The notes under the pieces were generated by a model. It did no database searches. It saw only the letters and a program-made list of their open reading frames with translations, and was not told the origin of the DNA. Made by a program: the position numbers and the translations under genes. A stretch of 64,000 nucleotides of DNA from Nevskiaceae bacterium (GTDB lineage Bacteria; Pseudomonadota; Gammaproteobacteria; Nevskiales; Nevskiaceae). The DNA is taken from positions 496,001 through 560,000 of the forward strand of contig SSEB01000003.1 of NCBI GenBank assembly GCA_008012115.1. Reading direction: 5' to 3'. Shown here piece by piece: positions 42,643 to 52,029 of the stretch (within the stretch, counting starts at the first letter, position 1; every line of letters starts with the position of its first letter).

Positions 42643-44022
42643 ATGACGCTGAGGATTGGCCTGCGAAGAGCGGCGCTGCCCGCGGCGGCGCTGATGGCGC
42701 TGGCGGTATGCAGCGTCAACGCCAAGGCGCCGGAGGCGCAGGTGCGCGAGCTCGATGGGGCGCGACTCACCTGCATCGGCGCCGAGCGCGCCGGCAGCGC
42801 CAGCGGTGTCGCCGCCTATACCGGCAAATGGCTCGACGGCTGGCCGGGCCTGCGCGATGCGCAGGGCTACGATCCTGGCCCTTACGCGGCGGAGCATCCG
42901 CTGTACACCGTCACTGCCGACAACCAGGCGAAGTACGCCGACCAGCTCGGCGACGGCCAGAAGGCGCTGCTGCGCAAACAGCCCAAGGCCTTCCGCATGC
43001 CGGTGTACGCCAGCCACCGCGACTTCCGCCTGCCGGACTGGGCCTGCGCGGCGGTGAAGCAGAACGCGGCGAGCGCGCAACTGGTGCATGACGGCCTCGG
43101 CACACAGGCGGTGACCGGCGCCATCGCCTTCCCGTTCCCGCAGAGCGGGCTGGAGGCGATCTGGAACGTCATTCTCGGGCACGGCCCCTGGAACGAGACC
43201 GCGACGATCGACATCGCCGACGTGTTTCCCGGCGGGCGCATCGCCTGGGGCAAGCAGCGCTACATGACGCTCAGTCCCTACGCCGATCCCGCCAGGCGCC
43301 GCTCGACCCAGGACACCGTCGCCGCGTATTTCTGGGATCAGACCCTGCTGCCGGAGCGCGACAAGGGCGCCATCGGCGTCGGCTTTCAGCCCACCGATTT
43401 CAAGGACGGCAGCACGCACGTCTGGGCCTACAACCCCGGCATCCGGCGTGTGCGTCAGGCTGCGGACATCAACTTCGACTACCCGACGCCACCCTCCGGC
43501 CTGCGCACGGTGGACGACGACCTGCTGTTCAACGGCTCACCGGAGCGCTACAGCTGGAAGCTGCTGGGCAAGCGCGAGATGCTGATTCCCTACCACGCCT
43601 TCCGGGTCAACGATCCCGCGATCCCCTACAAGGACCTGCTGACCGAAGGCAGCCTCAACCCCGACGTGATGCGCTACGAGCTGCATCGCGTGTGGGTGAT
43701 CGAAGGCACGCTCAAGCCGGGGCTGCGCCATGTCTACGGCCGCCGCGTGCTGTATGTCGACGAGGACACCTGGCATGCGGTGTGGGCCGACAACTACGAC
43801 GTGCGTGGCCAGCTCTGGCGCACGTCCTTCATCGTCTACCGCTATGCGCCGGATGCGCAGGCCTGGCATCGCGGCGTGTCGGTGTTTCACGACCTGCTCA
43901 GCGGCGCCTACGAAGCCGGCTATCTCGTCAACGAGGCGGGCCGGGACTGGTGGCGGCTCAACCGCAGCGACATGAACGCGCAGATGTTCAGTCCCGACGC
44001 CGCGACGCGGCAAGGTCACTGA
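42643..44022 (+). CDS. DUF1329 domain-containing exported protein (second paralogue)
   Basis: A 459-residue exported protein (signal peptide ending near CSVNAKA). It has the same landmarks as the first DUF1329 protein: KWLDGWPGL, VYASHRDFRLPDWACA, YNPGIRRVRQAAD, GLRTVDDDLLFNGSP, YELHRVWVIEG and GYLVNEAGRDWW. The two are clearly paralogous and closer to each other than to the third copy. No DUF1302 partner is adjacent; instead it follows the GH5 gene in one operon, which suggests it helps to handle the lipid aglycone. The long in-frame stretch upstream of the ATG is a frame shadow of the GH5 gene. Confidence 0.83.
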   Translation: MTLRIGLRRAALPAAALMALAVCSVNAKAPEAQVRELDGARLTCIGAERAGSASGVAAYTGKWLDGWPGLRDAQGYDPGPYAAEHPLYTVTADNQAKYADQLGDGQKALLRKQPKAFRMPVYASHRDFRLPDWACAAVKQNAASAQLVHDGLGTQAVTGAIAFPFPQSGLEAIWNVILGHGPWNETATIDIADVFPGGRIAWGKQRYMTLSPYADPARRRSTQDTVAAYFWDQTLLPERDKGAIGVGFQPTDFKDGSTHVWAYNPGIRRVRQAADINFDYPTPPSGLRTVDDDLLFNGSPERYSWKLLGKREMLIPYHAFRVNDPAIPYKDLLTEGSLNPDVMRYELHRVWVIEGTLKPGLRHVYGRRVLYVDEDTWHAVWADNYDVRGQLWRTSFIVYRYAPDAQAWHRGVSVFHDLLSGAYEAGYLVNEAGRDWWRLNRSDMNAQMFSPDAATRQGH

Positions 44023-44036
44023 GCGGCGCGCCGGCA

Positions 44037-44059
44037 CCGCGGCCCATTTCAGGCCGCGG
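44037..44059. terminator. Possible GC-rich hairpin terminator between convergent genes
   Basis: CCGCGGCC (44037-44044) pairs with GGCCGCGG (44052-44059) around a seven-base loop that includes the stop codon of the minus-strand dehydrogenase gene. There is no T-run, so intrinsic termination would be weak. Confidence 0.35.
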
Positions 44060-45215
44060 CGATGGCGATGCCCTGGCGGCGCGGGTCGATCAGGATTTTG
44101 GCGTGGCGTTCGGCGTCACCGAGCGCGCTGAAGGCGCCGTCCACGCCCTCGAGCCCGACCGTGCCGGTGACCAGCGGATCGCCGTTGACCTTGCCTTCCG
44201 CCAGCAGGTGCAGCGCGTCGCGATACTCCAGCGGCGTGTAGCCGAGCACGAAGCGCAGCTCGATCTCCTTGTTGATCGCCATCGACGGCTCGATCTGGTC
44301 GGCCTGCATGCACACGCCAACCACGATCACGCGCGAGGTCAGCGGCGCGCCGTCGAGGATGGTCTGCAGGATGCCGGGCACACCCACGCACTCGAAAATC
44401 ACCGGTCGCTTCGGCTGCAGGCCCAGCGCCTCGGCCAGTCGCCAGCTGTGCCACCAGGGCACCGGCAGCTTGCCGAGCTTTTCGCGCGTGCCGACGCCCA
44501 GCTCCAGCATCTGCGGCAGGCTGCCGACGAAGCCGTAGCGTGCGCCGTCCTGGTACGGCGAGGACTCGCGCGGATCGATCACGACGTCGGCGCCGCAGCG
44601 GCGCGCCAGGGCGCGACGGCCGGGCGAGAAGTCGCTGGCGACGATGGCCTTCATGCCCATGGCCTTGAGGATGCAGATCACGGCGAGACCGACCGGGCCG
44701 CAGCCGATGACGATGGCGACCTCGCCCTTCCTGATCTCGCTGCGCCGCACTGCGTGCAGGGCTACGGCCATCGGCTCGGTGAGCGCGGCACGATCCGGCG
44801 CCAGCCCGTTGGGGATCGGCACCATCAGCGCCTCCTGCACCAGCACCTGCTCGGCGTAGGCGCCGGGCGCATGGGCCGACAGCCCCAGGGCATCGACGTG
44901 TTCGCCGTTGCGGATCAGCGGCACGGCGCAGACGGCGGTGCCGGCCTTGAGCTTGCGCTGCGTGCCGGGGCCGTAGTCGGCGATCTCGCCGCAGAACTCG
45001 TGGCCGAACACCAGCGCGTCGTCGGCGCCGGCCACGCGGTCGTAGCCCACGCGTCGCGTCAGCGTGCGCATGTGGTCGCAGTGCTGGCGCATGTGCAGGT
45101 CCGAGCCGCAGATGCCGCAGCGCAGGACATTGAGCAGGACCTGGCCCTTGGCGGGCTTGGGCGCGGGCAGGGTATCGACGCGCAGCGTCGCGTTCTGGCA
45201 GATCACGGCTTTCAT
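44049..45215 (-). CDS. Zinc-binding MDR family dehydrogenase
   Basis: A 388-residue medium-chain dehydrogenase/reductase. GICGSDLHMRQH and VFGHEFCGEIADYG supply the catalytic zinc ligands; VIGCGPVGLAVICILKAMG is the NAD loop. The four-cysteine structural zinc lobe usual for alcohol dehydrogenases is missing: the segment after GHEFCGEI has only one Cys, in GTAVCAVPLIRNGEHVDALG. A region around residues 220-250 (SSPYQDGARYGFVGSLPQM) is an unusual insertion. It likely oxidises an alcohol; the substrate is unknown. Divergent from the next gene, 116 bases apart. Confidence 0.82.
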   Translation of the reverse strand: MKAVICQNATLRVDTLPAPKPAKGQVLLNVLRCGICGSDLHMRQHCDHMRTLTRRVGYDRVAGADDALVFGHEFCGEIADYGPGTQRKLKAGTAVCAVPLIRNGEHVDALGLSAHAPGAYAEQVLVQEALMVPIPNGLAPDRAALTEPMAVALHAVRRSEIRKGEVAIVIGCGPVGLAVICILKAMGMKAIVASDFSPGRRALARRCGADVVIDPRESSPYQDGARYGFVGSLPQMLELGVGTREKLGKLPVPWWHSWRLAEALGLQPKRPVIFECVGVPGILQTILDGAPLTSRVIVVGVCMQADQIEPSMAINKEIELRFVLGYTPLEYRDALHLLAEGKVNGDPLVTGTVGLEGVDGAFSALGDAERHAKILIDPRRQGIAIAAA

Positions 45216-45331
45216 GGACGGGCTCACAGGGCAGGGCGGGACAGTCCGCATCATAACCGCCGTTGCCGACGCATTCCGGCCTCGCCCATCCCTGCCGTAC
45301 CATCGCGCTTCCGATTCCGCAGGAGCCCGAC

Positions 45332-46291
45332 ATGAAAGCCGCCCTCGTTCACGCTTACGACCAGCCGCCGCGATTCGGCGAGATCGACGCGCCCGTGGCG
45401 CAGGCCGGCGAAGTGCTGGTGAGCACACGCGCCGCAGCGCTCAGCCAGCTGGTGCGGGCGCAGGCATCCGGCAAGCACTACAGCAGCGGCAAGACGCTGC
45501 CGATGGTGCCGGGCGCGGACGGCGTCGGCACACTCGCGGACGGGCGTCGCGTCTACTTTGCGTTTCCACGCGCGCCCATCGGCGCCATGGCTGAGACGGT
45601 GGCGGTGAAAGCAGAGCAGTGCATCGAGGTGCCGGCGGCTGTGGACGATGTCACCGCCGCCGCCATCGCCAATCCCGGCATGTCGTCGTGGGCGGCGCTG
45701 ACGCATCGCGCACGGCTGCAGCGCGGTGAGTCGGTGCTGGTGCTCGGCGCCGCCGGCGCCTCGGGCCGGCTCGCCATCCAGATTGCCAAGCACCTGGGTG
45801 CCGGCCGCGTCGTGGCAACGGCGCGCAACCGCGCGCTGGAAGCGGAGCTGCGCGCGCTGGGCGCCGACGCCTTCGTCCCGCTCGATCAAGCTGCCGATGA
45901 CCTCGCGGCCGCATTTCGCGCGCAGATCCATGCGCCGGGCGTCGACGTGGTGCTGGACTATCTCTGGGGCGCGCCGGCGGAGAATTTCCTCAACGCCGCC
46001 GCCGGTCACGGCAGCGGCGCGGCGGCGCGACGTATCCGCTACGTCAATATCGGTTCGATGGCCGGTGCGTCGATTCCGCTCGCCGCCGGCCCATTGCGCA
46101 GCTCGGGCCTGGAACTGATGGGCAGCGGCCTTGGCAGCGTCTCGCATGCCGACTTGGTGAAGGTGGTCGGCGACTTGCTGCGTGCGGTGATCCCGGCGCA
46201 GCTGAAGGTCGATGCCGTGGCGATGCCGGTGCGCGAGGTCGAGACGGCCTGGGCCAGCAAGACCGCGCAGCGGATCGTGCTGACCTTCTGA
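45332..46291 (+). CDS. Quinone oxidoreductase-like MDR family protein
   Basis: A 319-residue zinc-independent member of the MDR superfamily. The start MKAALVHAYDQPPRFGEID, the LSQLVRAQASGKHYS segment and VLVLGAAGASGRLAIQIAKHLGAGRVVATARN (NADPH loop) are typical of quinone oxidoreductases and enoyl reductases. No zinc ligands are present. It probably reduces an enone or quinone-like substrate with NADPH. AGGAG stands eight bases before the ATG. It is the last gene of the compositionally GC-rich first part of the window. Confidence 0.8.
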   Translation: MKAALVHAYDQPPRFGEIDAPVAQAGEVLVSTRAAALSQLVRAQASGKHYSSGKTLPMVPGADGVGTLADGRRVYFAFPRAPIGAMAETVAVKAEQCIEVPAAVDDVTAAAIANPGMSSWAALTHRARLQRGESVLVLGAAGASGRLAIQIAKHLGAGRVVATARNRALEAELRALGADAFVPLDQAADDLAAAFRAQIHAPGVDVVLDYLWGAPAENFLNAAAGHGSGAAARRIRYVNIGSMAGASIPLAAGPLRSSGLELMGSGLGSVSHADLVKVVGDLLRAVIPAQLKVDAVAMPVREVETAWASKTAQRIVLTF

Positions 46292-46572
46292 CGCACCGTT
46301 AACGCTCCTGATGGACGCGGCTTGCTGTGAACAGCGTGTCGTTGGCGTAGCGGGCGCAATCCGAGAGAAGCCGCAGCAGCATACTGGCGCTTCCTCCGGC
46401 GCGAGCGGCACGGCTGGGAATCGCGTGCGGTCTGCCCCATGACATATCTGTGAAGCCGTGCCGGCGCGGTCAGCGGGGCCTCGATGATGCCTCGCGCATC
46501 ACATTGCAGCAGGTGCTGTGCCGGTCACTGGTGCAGCCCCTGCAATTCCGGAGTCAACGCAAACCATCGGCT
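46292..46572. other. Gene-free 281-base gap and compositional boundary
   Basis: The region between two convergent gene ends holds no coding signal, repeat element or intrinsic terminator that I can see. Downstream of it, codon use becomes less GC-biased, so it may mark a junction. No integrase, tRNA or attachment-site duplication is visible. Confidence 0.45.
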
Positions 46573-47496
46573 TCAGACCGTAGCATCGAAAGAACCGCCG
46601 TGAACTCGGCTCGTGCCGTGCATGCGGATGAAGGCCCCGATCTTGTGGACGGCCTGGTTCGATGCGTCTAGCAGCCGGTAGTGCAACTGAAACACATGCC
46701 ACAGGCCGTCGAAGACCTGAAGTTCACAAGGCACCGATGCATCACGGGCGCGTTCGTGCAGACGCAACGCGTCGGACGCAAGAATTTCCTCGGTGCCGAC
46801 TTGAATCAGCATCGGCGGCAAGCCGGCAAGACCGGCAAACAAGGGGGACACAGCGGGATCGCGCAGTGCCACTTCACCGCGATAAACCTCAGCGGCCCAG
46901 CGCAACCAGTCGGCCGACAGCATGGGGTCACGACCGGCGTGTGTGCTAATCGATTCGCCGCTGAGGCTCATGTCGGTCCAGGGTGACAGCAGAACGAGCG
47001 ATGCCGGCATTGGCAGGCCCGCTGCTCGTATGGCGAGGGCCAGTTCGAGTGCCAGATTGCCGCCGGCCGAGTCGCCAACAAGGCTTAAGCCATCAGGATC
47101 CTGCCCCTGTTCGAGCAGGCTCCGATAAACCGCCAGGGCATCGTTCAGCGCAGCCGGGTGCGGATGCTCGGGCGCCAAGCGGTAGTCGGGCGACCAGACC
47201 TGCGCCTGGGCCGCTTCGCCGACCGCAGCCGCCAGTTTGCGGTGGCTGCCATAACCGCCCGTGACGTAGGCCCCGCCGTGCAGATACAAGACCGTGCGGA
47301 GCGGCGTGTCGCCGGCCGGCTGGATTTTCATCACCGGCACGTCCGCGCAGCGCGTCTGCTGGTAGGTCGCGCCTTTCGGCCCCATCAGGCTCAGGCCCAT
47401 CAGGCTGCCCCAGAAACGCTGCAGCGTGACGGGTACACGTGGCGACAGCGCCGGCTTTACCAGTAGGCGAACCACCCAAAACATCAACCGCCGCAT
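46573..47496 (-). CDS. Alpha/beta hydrolase (hormone-sensitive-lipase family)
   Basis: A 307-residue esterase of the HSL type. YLHGGAYVTGG gives the oxyanion hole and VGDSAGGNLALELA the nucleophile Ser. The acid is probably the Asp of EEILASDALRLHERA and the His the one in DGLWHVFQLHYR. It should hydrolyse a short-chain or sterol-type ester. Last gene of the eleven-gene operon; it starts three bases after the flavin monooxygenase stop. A lactone product of the monooxygenase would be an obvious substrate, but that is inference. Confidence 0.85.
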   Translation of the reverse strand: MRRLMFWVVRLLVKPALSPRVPVTLQRFWGSLMGLSLMGPKGATYQQTRCADVPVMKIQPAGDTPLRTVLYLHGGAYVTGGYGSHRKLAAAVGEAAQAQVWSPDYRLAPEHPHPAALNDALAVYRSLLEQGQDPDGLSLVGDSAGGNLALELALAIRAAGLPMPASLVLLSPWTDMSLSGESISTHAGRDPMLSADWLRWAAEVYRGEVALRDPAVSPLFAGLAGLPPMLIQVGTEEILASDALRLHERARDASVPCELQVFDGLWHVFQLHYRLLDASNQAVHKIGAFIRMHGTSRVHGGSFDATV

Positions 47497-47499
47497 GGC

Positions 47500-49026
47500 T
47501 CAAGCCGCTCTGGAGGATGCGGCCTCAGGGGTGGCGCTTGGCGCCGGCTGCAATTCGTAGTCCTGCAGGTCCAGCTTGCCGGTCAGCAGACGGAAGCTGA
47601 AGGTGAATCCCGGCCAGTTGCTGACGACCTTGCCCGACTCATTGATGTACCAGGAATTGCAGCCCTGCACCCAGACGCTGCTCTGCAGACGCTTCTGGAT
47701 GGCCTCGCCGAACGCTTTCTGGCGACTGGCTTTCACGTTCATGTAGTGCAGCCCAGGATCCAGCAGCAAACGCACGCACTGCAGGATGTAACGCATCTGC
47801 GATTCCAGCATGAAGATGATGGAGCTGTGCGCCAGATTGGTGTTGGGTCCGTACATGATGAACAGGTTCGGGAAGCCGGACACATTCATGCCTTTGTAGG
47901 CCTCGGCGCCATCCTTCCAAGCCTCGTTCAGATCAAGGCCGTTGAGACCGGTGATCTTCATCGGCGCCAGGAAATCGGTGGCCTTGAAACCGGTGCCATA
48001 AATGATGGCGTCTATCTTGTGTTCCTTGCCGTCGGCCGTCACTACGCCATCCTTGGTAACGCGCTCGATGGCATCGGTCACGATATCGACGTGGTCTTCG
48101 TTCATGGCTGGAAACCAGTCGTTGGAGATCAGCAGGCGCTTGCATCCGATCTTGTAATCCGGTGTCAGTTTCTTGCGCTTTGCATGGTCCTTCACATGCT
48201 GGCGCATGTTGATTTTGCTCAGCAGGGCCCATAGCTCCAGAATGAAACCATAACGGGTAAAGGCCAGCGCTCGGGACTCGTTTTTCCAGTAGATGTACGT
48301 GCGATACAGCCGGTCAACGATTGGAATGCTCTCGAACAGCCACTGCTCGAAGCCGGTAAACGGCCGGTCAGGTTTCGGTATCACCCAGGCACCGGAGCGC
48401 TGAAACAGTTTCAGTTGTTTCACCTTGGGCACGATCTGCGGCACAAACTGGATCGCGCTGGCGCCGGTGCCGACCACAGCGACGGATTTGCCCGTCGGAT
48501 CGAAATCGTGATCCCAGCGGGCCGAGTGGAACACCGTGCCCTTGAAATCCTCCATGCCCTTGATCCGCGGATAGGCTGGCTGATTCAACTGCCCGGTGGC
48601 AGTGATCAGCACACGGGCTTTCAACGTCATGCCGGTTTTGGTTTTGATGACCCACTGACCCGCGGCTTTGTCGAACGCAGCCGTTTCCACCTCGGTATTG
48701 AACTGGATGTGGTCATGCAAGTGATACTTGGCGACGCAGCTTTCCATGTAGGAACGGATTTCCGGCTGCAGCCCGAACTTGCGCGTCCAGTCGCTCTTGG
48801 GCTCGAAGGAATAGGAATAAAGATGCGATGGCACATCGCAGGCCGCGCCTGGGTAGGTGTTGTCCCGCCAGGTGCCGCCGACGCTGGCCGCCTTCTCCAG
48901 AATGGTGAAGGCATCGATGCCGGCCTTCTTCAACTGGATGCCCATGCCCAGACCGCCGAAGCCAGCGCCGATGATCACGATGTGCGGCGTGGTGGATGGT
49001 GCCGCCGTGTTCTGCTGTCGGCTCAT
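47500..49026 (-). CDS. Flavin-containing Baeyer-Villiger-type monooxygenase
   Basis: A 508-residue FAD/NADPH enzyme. IVIIGAGFGGLGMGIQLKKAG binds FAD; the fingerprint FKGTVFHSARWDHD near residues 160-173 matches the type I Baeyer-Villiger motif (FxGxxxHxxxWP/D), and VVGTGASAIQFVPQI is the NADPH loop. IDAIIYGTGFKATDF and GPNTNLAHSS are also typical. It should insert an oxygen next to a ketone, giving an ester or lactone. It sits between the GMC flavoprotein gene (four-base overlap) and the hydrolase. A ketosteroid or cyclic terpenoid ketone is a plausible substrate. Confidence 0.88.
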   Translation of the reverse strand: MSRQQNTAAPSTTPHIVIIGAGFGGLGMGIQLKKAGIDAFTILEKAASVGGTWRDNTYPGAACDVPSHLYSYSFEPKSDWTRKFGLQPEIRSYMESCVAKYHLHDHIQFNTEVETAAFDKAAGQWVIKTKTGMTLKARVLITATGQLNQPAYPRIKGMEDFKGTVFHSARWDHDFDPTGKSVAVVGTGASAIQFVPQIVPKVKQLKLFQRSGAWVIPKPDRPFTGFEQWLFESIPIVDRLYRTYIYWKNESRALAFTRYGFILELWALLSKINMRQHVKDHAKRKKLTPDYKIGCKRLLISNDWFPAMNEDHVDIVTDAIERVTKDGVVTADGKEHKIDAIIYGTGFKATDFLAPMKITGLNGLDLNEAWKDGAEAYKGMNVSGFPNLFIMYGPNTNLAHSSIIFMLESQMRYILQCVRLLLDPGLHYMNVKASRQKAFGEAIQKRLQSSVWVQGCNSWYINESGKVVSNWPGFTFSFRLLTGKLDLQDYELQPAPSATPEAASSRAA

Positions 49027-50669
49027 GGCTGGGCCCTCTGTGAATTGCGTTCGGTCTGCCCGGGTTCGCGGGCCTCGATAAAGCTCATCGCCCGCTCTGT
49101 CAGCGCGGCGATGGTCAGGCTCGGATTCACACCGAGATTGGCGCCCAGCATGGAGCCATCGCAGACCCAGGCGTTCTCGTAGCCGAACAGCCGGTTCTGG
49201 CGGTCGATCACACCCTGTTCAGGGCTGTCGGCCATTGCGCAACCGCCCATGCAGTGCGCCGTCATCGGGATGTTCAGCATGATCTCGGAGATCGTACTGG
49301 CCGCCATGCCGCCCAGCAGCTTGGCGCTGGCTTCCGCAAACGCGTTGGCCTGTGGAATGTAGGTGGGGATGCGCGGCCCGTGCGTCTGCAACGTTCTGGA
49401 AAACGGCCACCACCAGCGGCGCTGGTAGCGCATGTCCAGATGACCGTCCAGCGTTTGCATGCACAAGAAGATGATGGTTTCCTTGGCCCAACCGAAGGGA
49501 TTGCAGGCGCGCAAGGTTCGGACCGGCTGGGTCAGCAGCAAGCGCATCAGCGTCATCAACCAGACCAGAATGCGTGCAGGGCCGGGCTTGCCGTTGGTCA
49601 GCGGCGTGCACATCAGGCTCATCATGTCGTGGCCGGCGCCGTAGCGGGTGGCTTCGATGTGCGTATGCTCGTCCAGATAAATGCCCGAACCAATGGCAAC
49701 CCCGCGCGAGAAATCCTCACCGCCCGGAACGCGCACACCGATCATCGATTCCGCGTTGGTGCGCACCCGCTTGCCAAGTTCGTCGGAGATGCGCGGCATG
49801 GAACCGTTCTGCTTCAGCTTGAACAACAAGTCCTGAGTACCCAGTGAGCTCGCGGCGAACACCACGCGGCGCGCGGTGAAACGACGCCGGCGCTTGGCGA
49901 ACAGCGATAGCGAATCCTCGGTGAACACTTCATAGCCCTGCGAGCCCGTGCCGTCCCCCAGCGGCTTCACATCCACCACGCGGTTACGTTCGTGCACTTT
50001 GGCGCCCAGGCGCTCGGCCAGGTACAGGTAGTTTTTATCCAGCGTGTTTTTGGCGCCGTGTACGCATCCCGTCATGCAACTGCCGCAGCCGGTGCAGCTG
50101 GTGCGCTCCGGCCCACGGCCATCGAAGTAAGGATCGGGATAGCGACGCCCGCCTTTCTGATCTGCGTCATCGCCGAAAAAGACACCAACTGACGTGGCGT
50201 AGAAACTATCGCCCACGCCCTGTGCCTCGGCCATGCGCTTGAGCGCTGCATCGGCTGCGCCGAGACGCCGATTGGTGGTCACTCCCAGCATGCGTTTGGC
50301 GGTGGCGTAGTGCGCCGGCATCACGCGTTGCCAGTCATCCAGTCCGGCCCAACTGCCGTCGCGCCAGACGCTGTCCTTAGGCACCAGCAAGGTTTGGGCG
50401 TAGGTGATGGAGCCGCCGCCGACGGCATTGCCATGCAGAACCACCACATGCTTGAAAAAGCGCATGCTGAAGAAGCCGCGCAACCCCAATTTCGGACGCC
50501 ACAGGTAATCCCAGACCCGCCAGTTGGACTTCGGAAAGGTTTTTGGCGACCAGCGCCGCCCCATCTCGATCACACCGACCGAATAGCCCTTCTCGGCCAG
50601 GCGCAGCGCCGAGACGCTGCCACCGAAGCCGGAGCCGATGACCAGCGCGTCATAGTCGTACCGCTCCAT
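49023..50669 (-). CDS. GMC/cholesterol-oxidase-like flavoprotein with Cys-rich insert
   Basis: A 548-residue FAD oxidoreductase: YDALVIGSGFGGSVSALRLAEKG at the N-terminus, HGNAVGGGSITYAQTLL, and a C-terminal GCAMADSPEQGVIDRQNRLFGYENAWVCDGSMLGANLGVNPSLTI. The last part matches the cholesterol oxidase/ChoD-like branch. An insert near residues 190-202 reads SCTGCGSCMTGCVHG, four cysteines spaced x2, x2, x3, which could hold an Fe-S cluster. It should oxidise an alcohol, perhaps a 3-hydroxysteroid. ATGA overlap joins it to the monooxygenase gene. Confidence 0.82.
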   Translation of the reverse strand: MERYDYDALVIGSGFGGSVSALRLAEKGYSVGVIEMGRRWSPKTFPKSNWRVWDYLWRPKLGLRGFFSMRFFKHVVVLHGNAVGGGSITYAQTLLVPKDSVWRDGSWAGLDDWQRVMPAHYATAKRMLGVTTNRRLGAADAALKRMAEAQGVGDSFYATSVGVFFGDDADQKGGRRYPDPYFDGRGPERTSCTGCGSCMTGCVHGAKNTLDKNYLYLAERLGAKVHERNRVVDVKPLGDGTGSQGYEVFTEDSLSLFAKRRRRFTARRVVFAASSLGTQDLLFKLKQNGSMPRISDELGKRVRTNAESMIGVRVPGGEDFSRGVAIGSGIYLDEHTHIEATRYGAGHDMMSLMCTPLTNGKPGPARILVWLMTLMRLLLTQPVRTLRACNPFGWAKETIIFLCMQTLDGHLDMRYQRRWWWPFSRTLQTHGPRIPTYIPQANAFAEASAKLLGGMAASTISEIMLNIPMTAHCMGGCAMADSPEQGVIDRQNRLFGYENAWVCDGSMLGANLGVNPSLTIAALTERAMSFIEAREPGQTERNSQRAQP

Positions 50670-50672
50670 GGC

Positions 50673-51389
50673 TCACGCCCGGGCAGGCGTCGACGCCGGC
50701 TGACGCAGCAGCGCCCAGCCGAACAGCAGCATCCACAGCGGGAACACCAGGATGATGATGAGGCCCGTCAGTTCGCTCAGCGTGTCCATGCTCGGGAAGA
50801 ATTCGAATACGAAGAACAGGGCGAAACTCCAGCCGACGATCTTCAACGGAATCAGTACCGAGCGACCCCATCCCGCTCGCGCGAGTTGATTGCCCACCAC
50901 TGTCCCCCAGAAGAGGACGAGGGGCCCCTCGATCCACCACAGGCCCTTCTGGCTGGCGGTGGCAAGTGCCGCCCATATCGTTTCTGCGGCGGCTCGGGTG
51001 GCTTCGTCCCCGCCCTGGTGCAGATGCGCCAGTGGATTCAGGACGGACATTTGGATCGCAGCGCCGCTCACGCCGACGACCACATAGATCGCGATGGCCA
51101 GCGCCGCCATGTCACCCCATGCGCCCGCCTCGTTGCGAAAGCGGTGCCAGAGGTAACCGGCAATGACAATCACCGGCAGGTAGAAGCCCAGGATGTCGGC
51201 CAGCATCGCCCAACGGAACAGATCGCGCGTTTCGGTGGGCAAGGCCAACATGCTCGCGCCGTGCAGCGACATCGCGAAATCATCGCCGAGCAGCACGAAG
51301 TCCAGCGTCACGTGCAGACAGGCGACGATGCCGCCGAGGATTGCTGTCCAGCCGGTCAACCGGACAGCATTTCGGGTGTCGTGACTCAT
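50673..51389 (-). CDS. Polytopic membrane protein of unknown function (238 aa)
   Basis: A 238-residue protein with about six hydrophobic helices, for example AILGGIVACLHVTLDFVLLG, MLADILGFYLPVIVIAGYLW, MAALAIAIYVVVGVSGAAI and the C-terminal LTGLIIILVFPLWMLLFGWALL. I recognise no family with certainty. Its start overlaps the stop of the next membrane protein gene as ATGA, and the GMC gene starts four bases downstream of its stop. Given the cytochrome c and flavoproteins around it, a membrane partner for electron transfer or uptake is a reasonable guess, no more. GGAGAG precedes the ATG. Confidence 0.7.
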   Translation of the reverse strand: MSHDTRNAVRLTGWTAILGGIVACLHVTLDFVLLGDDFAMSLHGASMLALPTETRDLFRWAMLADILGFYLPVIVIAGYLWHRFRNEAGAWGDMAALAIAIYVVVGVSGAAIQMSVLNPLAHLHQGGDEATRAAAETIWAALATASQKGLWWIEGPLVLFWGTVVGNQLARAGWGRSVLIPLKIVGWSFALFFVFEFFPSMDTLSELTGLIIILVFPLWMLLFGWALLRQPASTPARA

Positions 51390-52027
51390 TGTGATCTCTC
51401 CGCGCGCTCCAGCGCGCAATAGGCGTAGTAGTAGCCACAGACCATGTAGGCCCAGACGGCCATCGCGATGGTGAAGAAGTGCGTCCGGTCCGCGTCATCG
51501 CCGGACAGCGGGACCAGGTCGTCCATCACGGCGATGATCAGGGTGGTCACCAGGATCGCCAGCAGGTTCAGGGCATTCCGGGGTTCGCCGACCGCCCACA
51601 AGCGGATCGCCAAATACACGAGAAATGCCGAGAAGATGGTCCCCATCGCCAAATAGAACCAGGGCTTGACCGGCTGCACGACGTCGACGTGCATCAGCGC
51701 AAACGCTCCGGCAAAGCTCAGGGCGAAGATCACGATTTCCGTTAAAACCGAAGGCCGGTAACGATGCGTGATGACCAACGTTCCGATAACGGCAATCACC
51801 GGGAAGCCGAAAGCCCTTGAGAAGGCATCGAGCAGCATCGACGTGTTGAAGCAGAACGTCACCCCGGTCAGCGCGAAGACGAAAAGATTGCTGGCTGAGA
51901 ATCCGATGATCCACCACTCCAGTCCGAGCAGGACATTTCCTTTCTTCAGGAATTTCCAGCCGTAGATGTAGCCGCTCAGGATCAGCGCCAGATCGGACAG
52001 AAGGAATAAAGTTGTTTTGAGTTCCAT
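51386..52027 (-). CDS. Polytopic membrane protein of unknown function (213 aa)
   Basis: A 213-residue protein with about seven hydrophobic helices: LFLLSDLALILSGYIYGW, WWIIGFSASNLFVFALTG, FGFPVIAVIGTLVITHRY, IVIFALSFAGAFALMH, FYLAMGTIFSAFLVYLAIR and ALNLLAILVTTLIIAVMDD. The acidic DDLVPLSGDDADRTHFF loop near the C-terminus stands out. I recognise no family. Four-base overlap with the second membrane gene and a two-base gap to the cytochrome c gene imply a shared function, perhaps as a membrane anchor complex. Confidence 0.7.
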   Translation of the reverse strand: MELKTTLFLLSDLALILSGYIYGWKFLKKGNVLLGLEWWIIGFSASNLFVFALTGVTFCFNTSMLLDAFSRAFGFPVIAVIGTLVITHRYRPSVLTEIVIFALSFAGAFALMHVDVVQPVKPWFYLAMGTIFSAFLVYLAIRLWAVGEPRNALNLLAILVTTLIIAVMDDLVPLSGDDADRTHFFTIAMAVWAYMVCGYYYAYCALERAERSQ

Positions 52028-52029
52028 GG

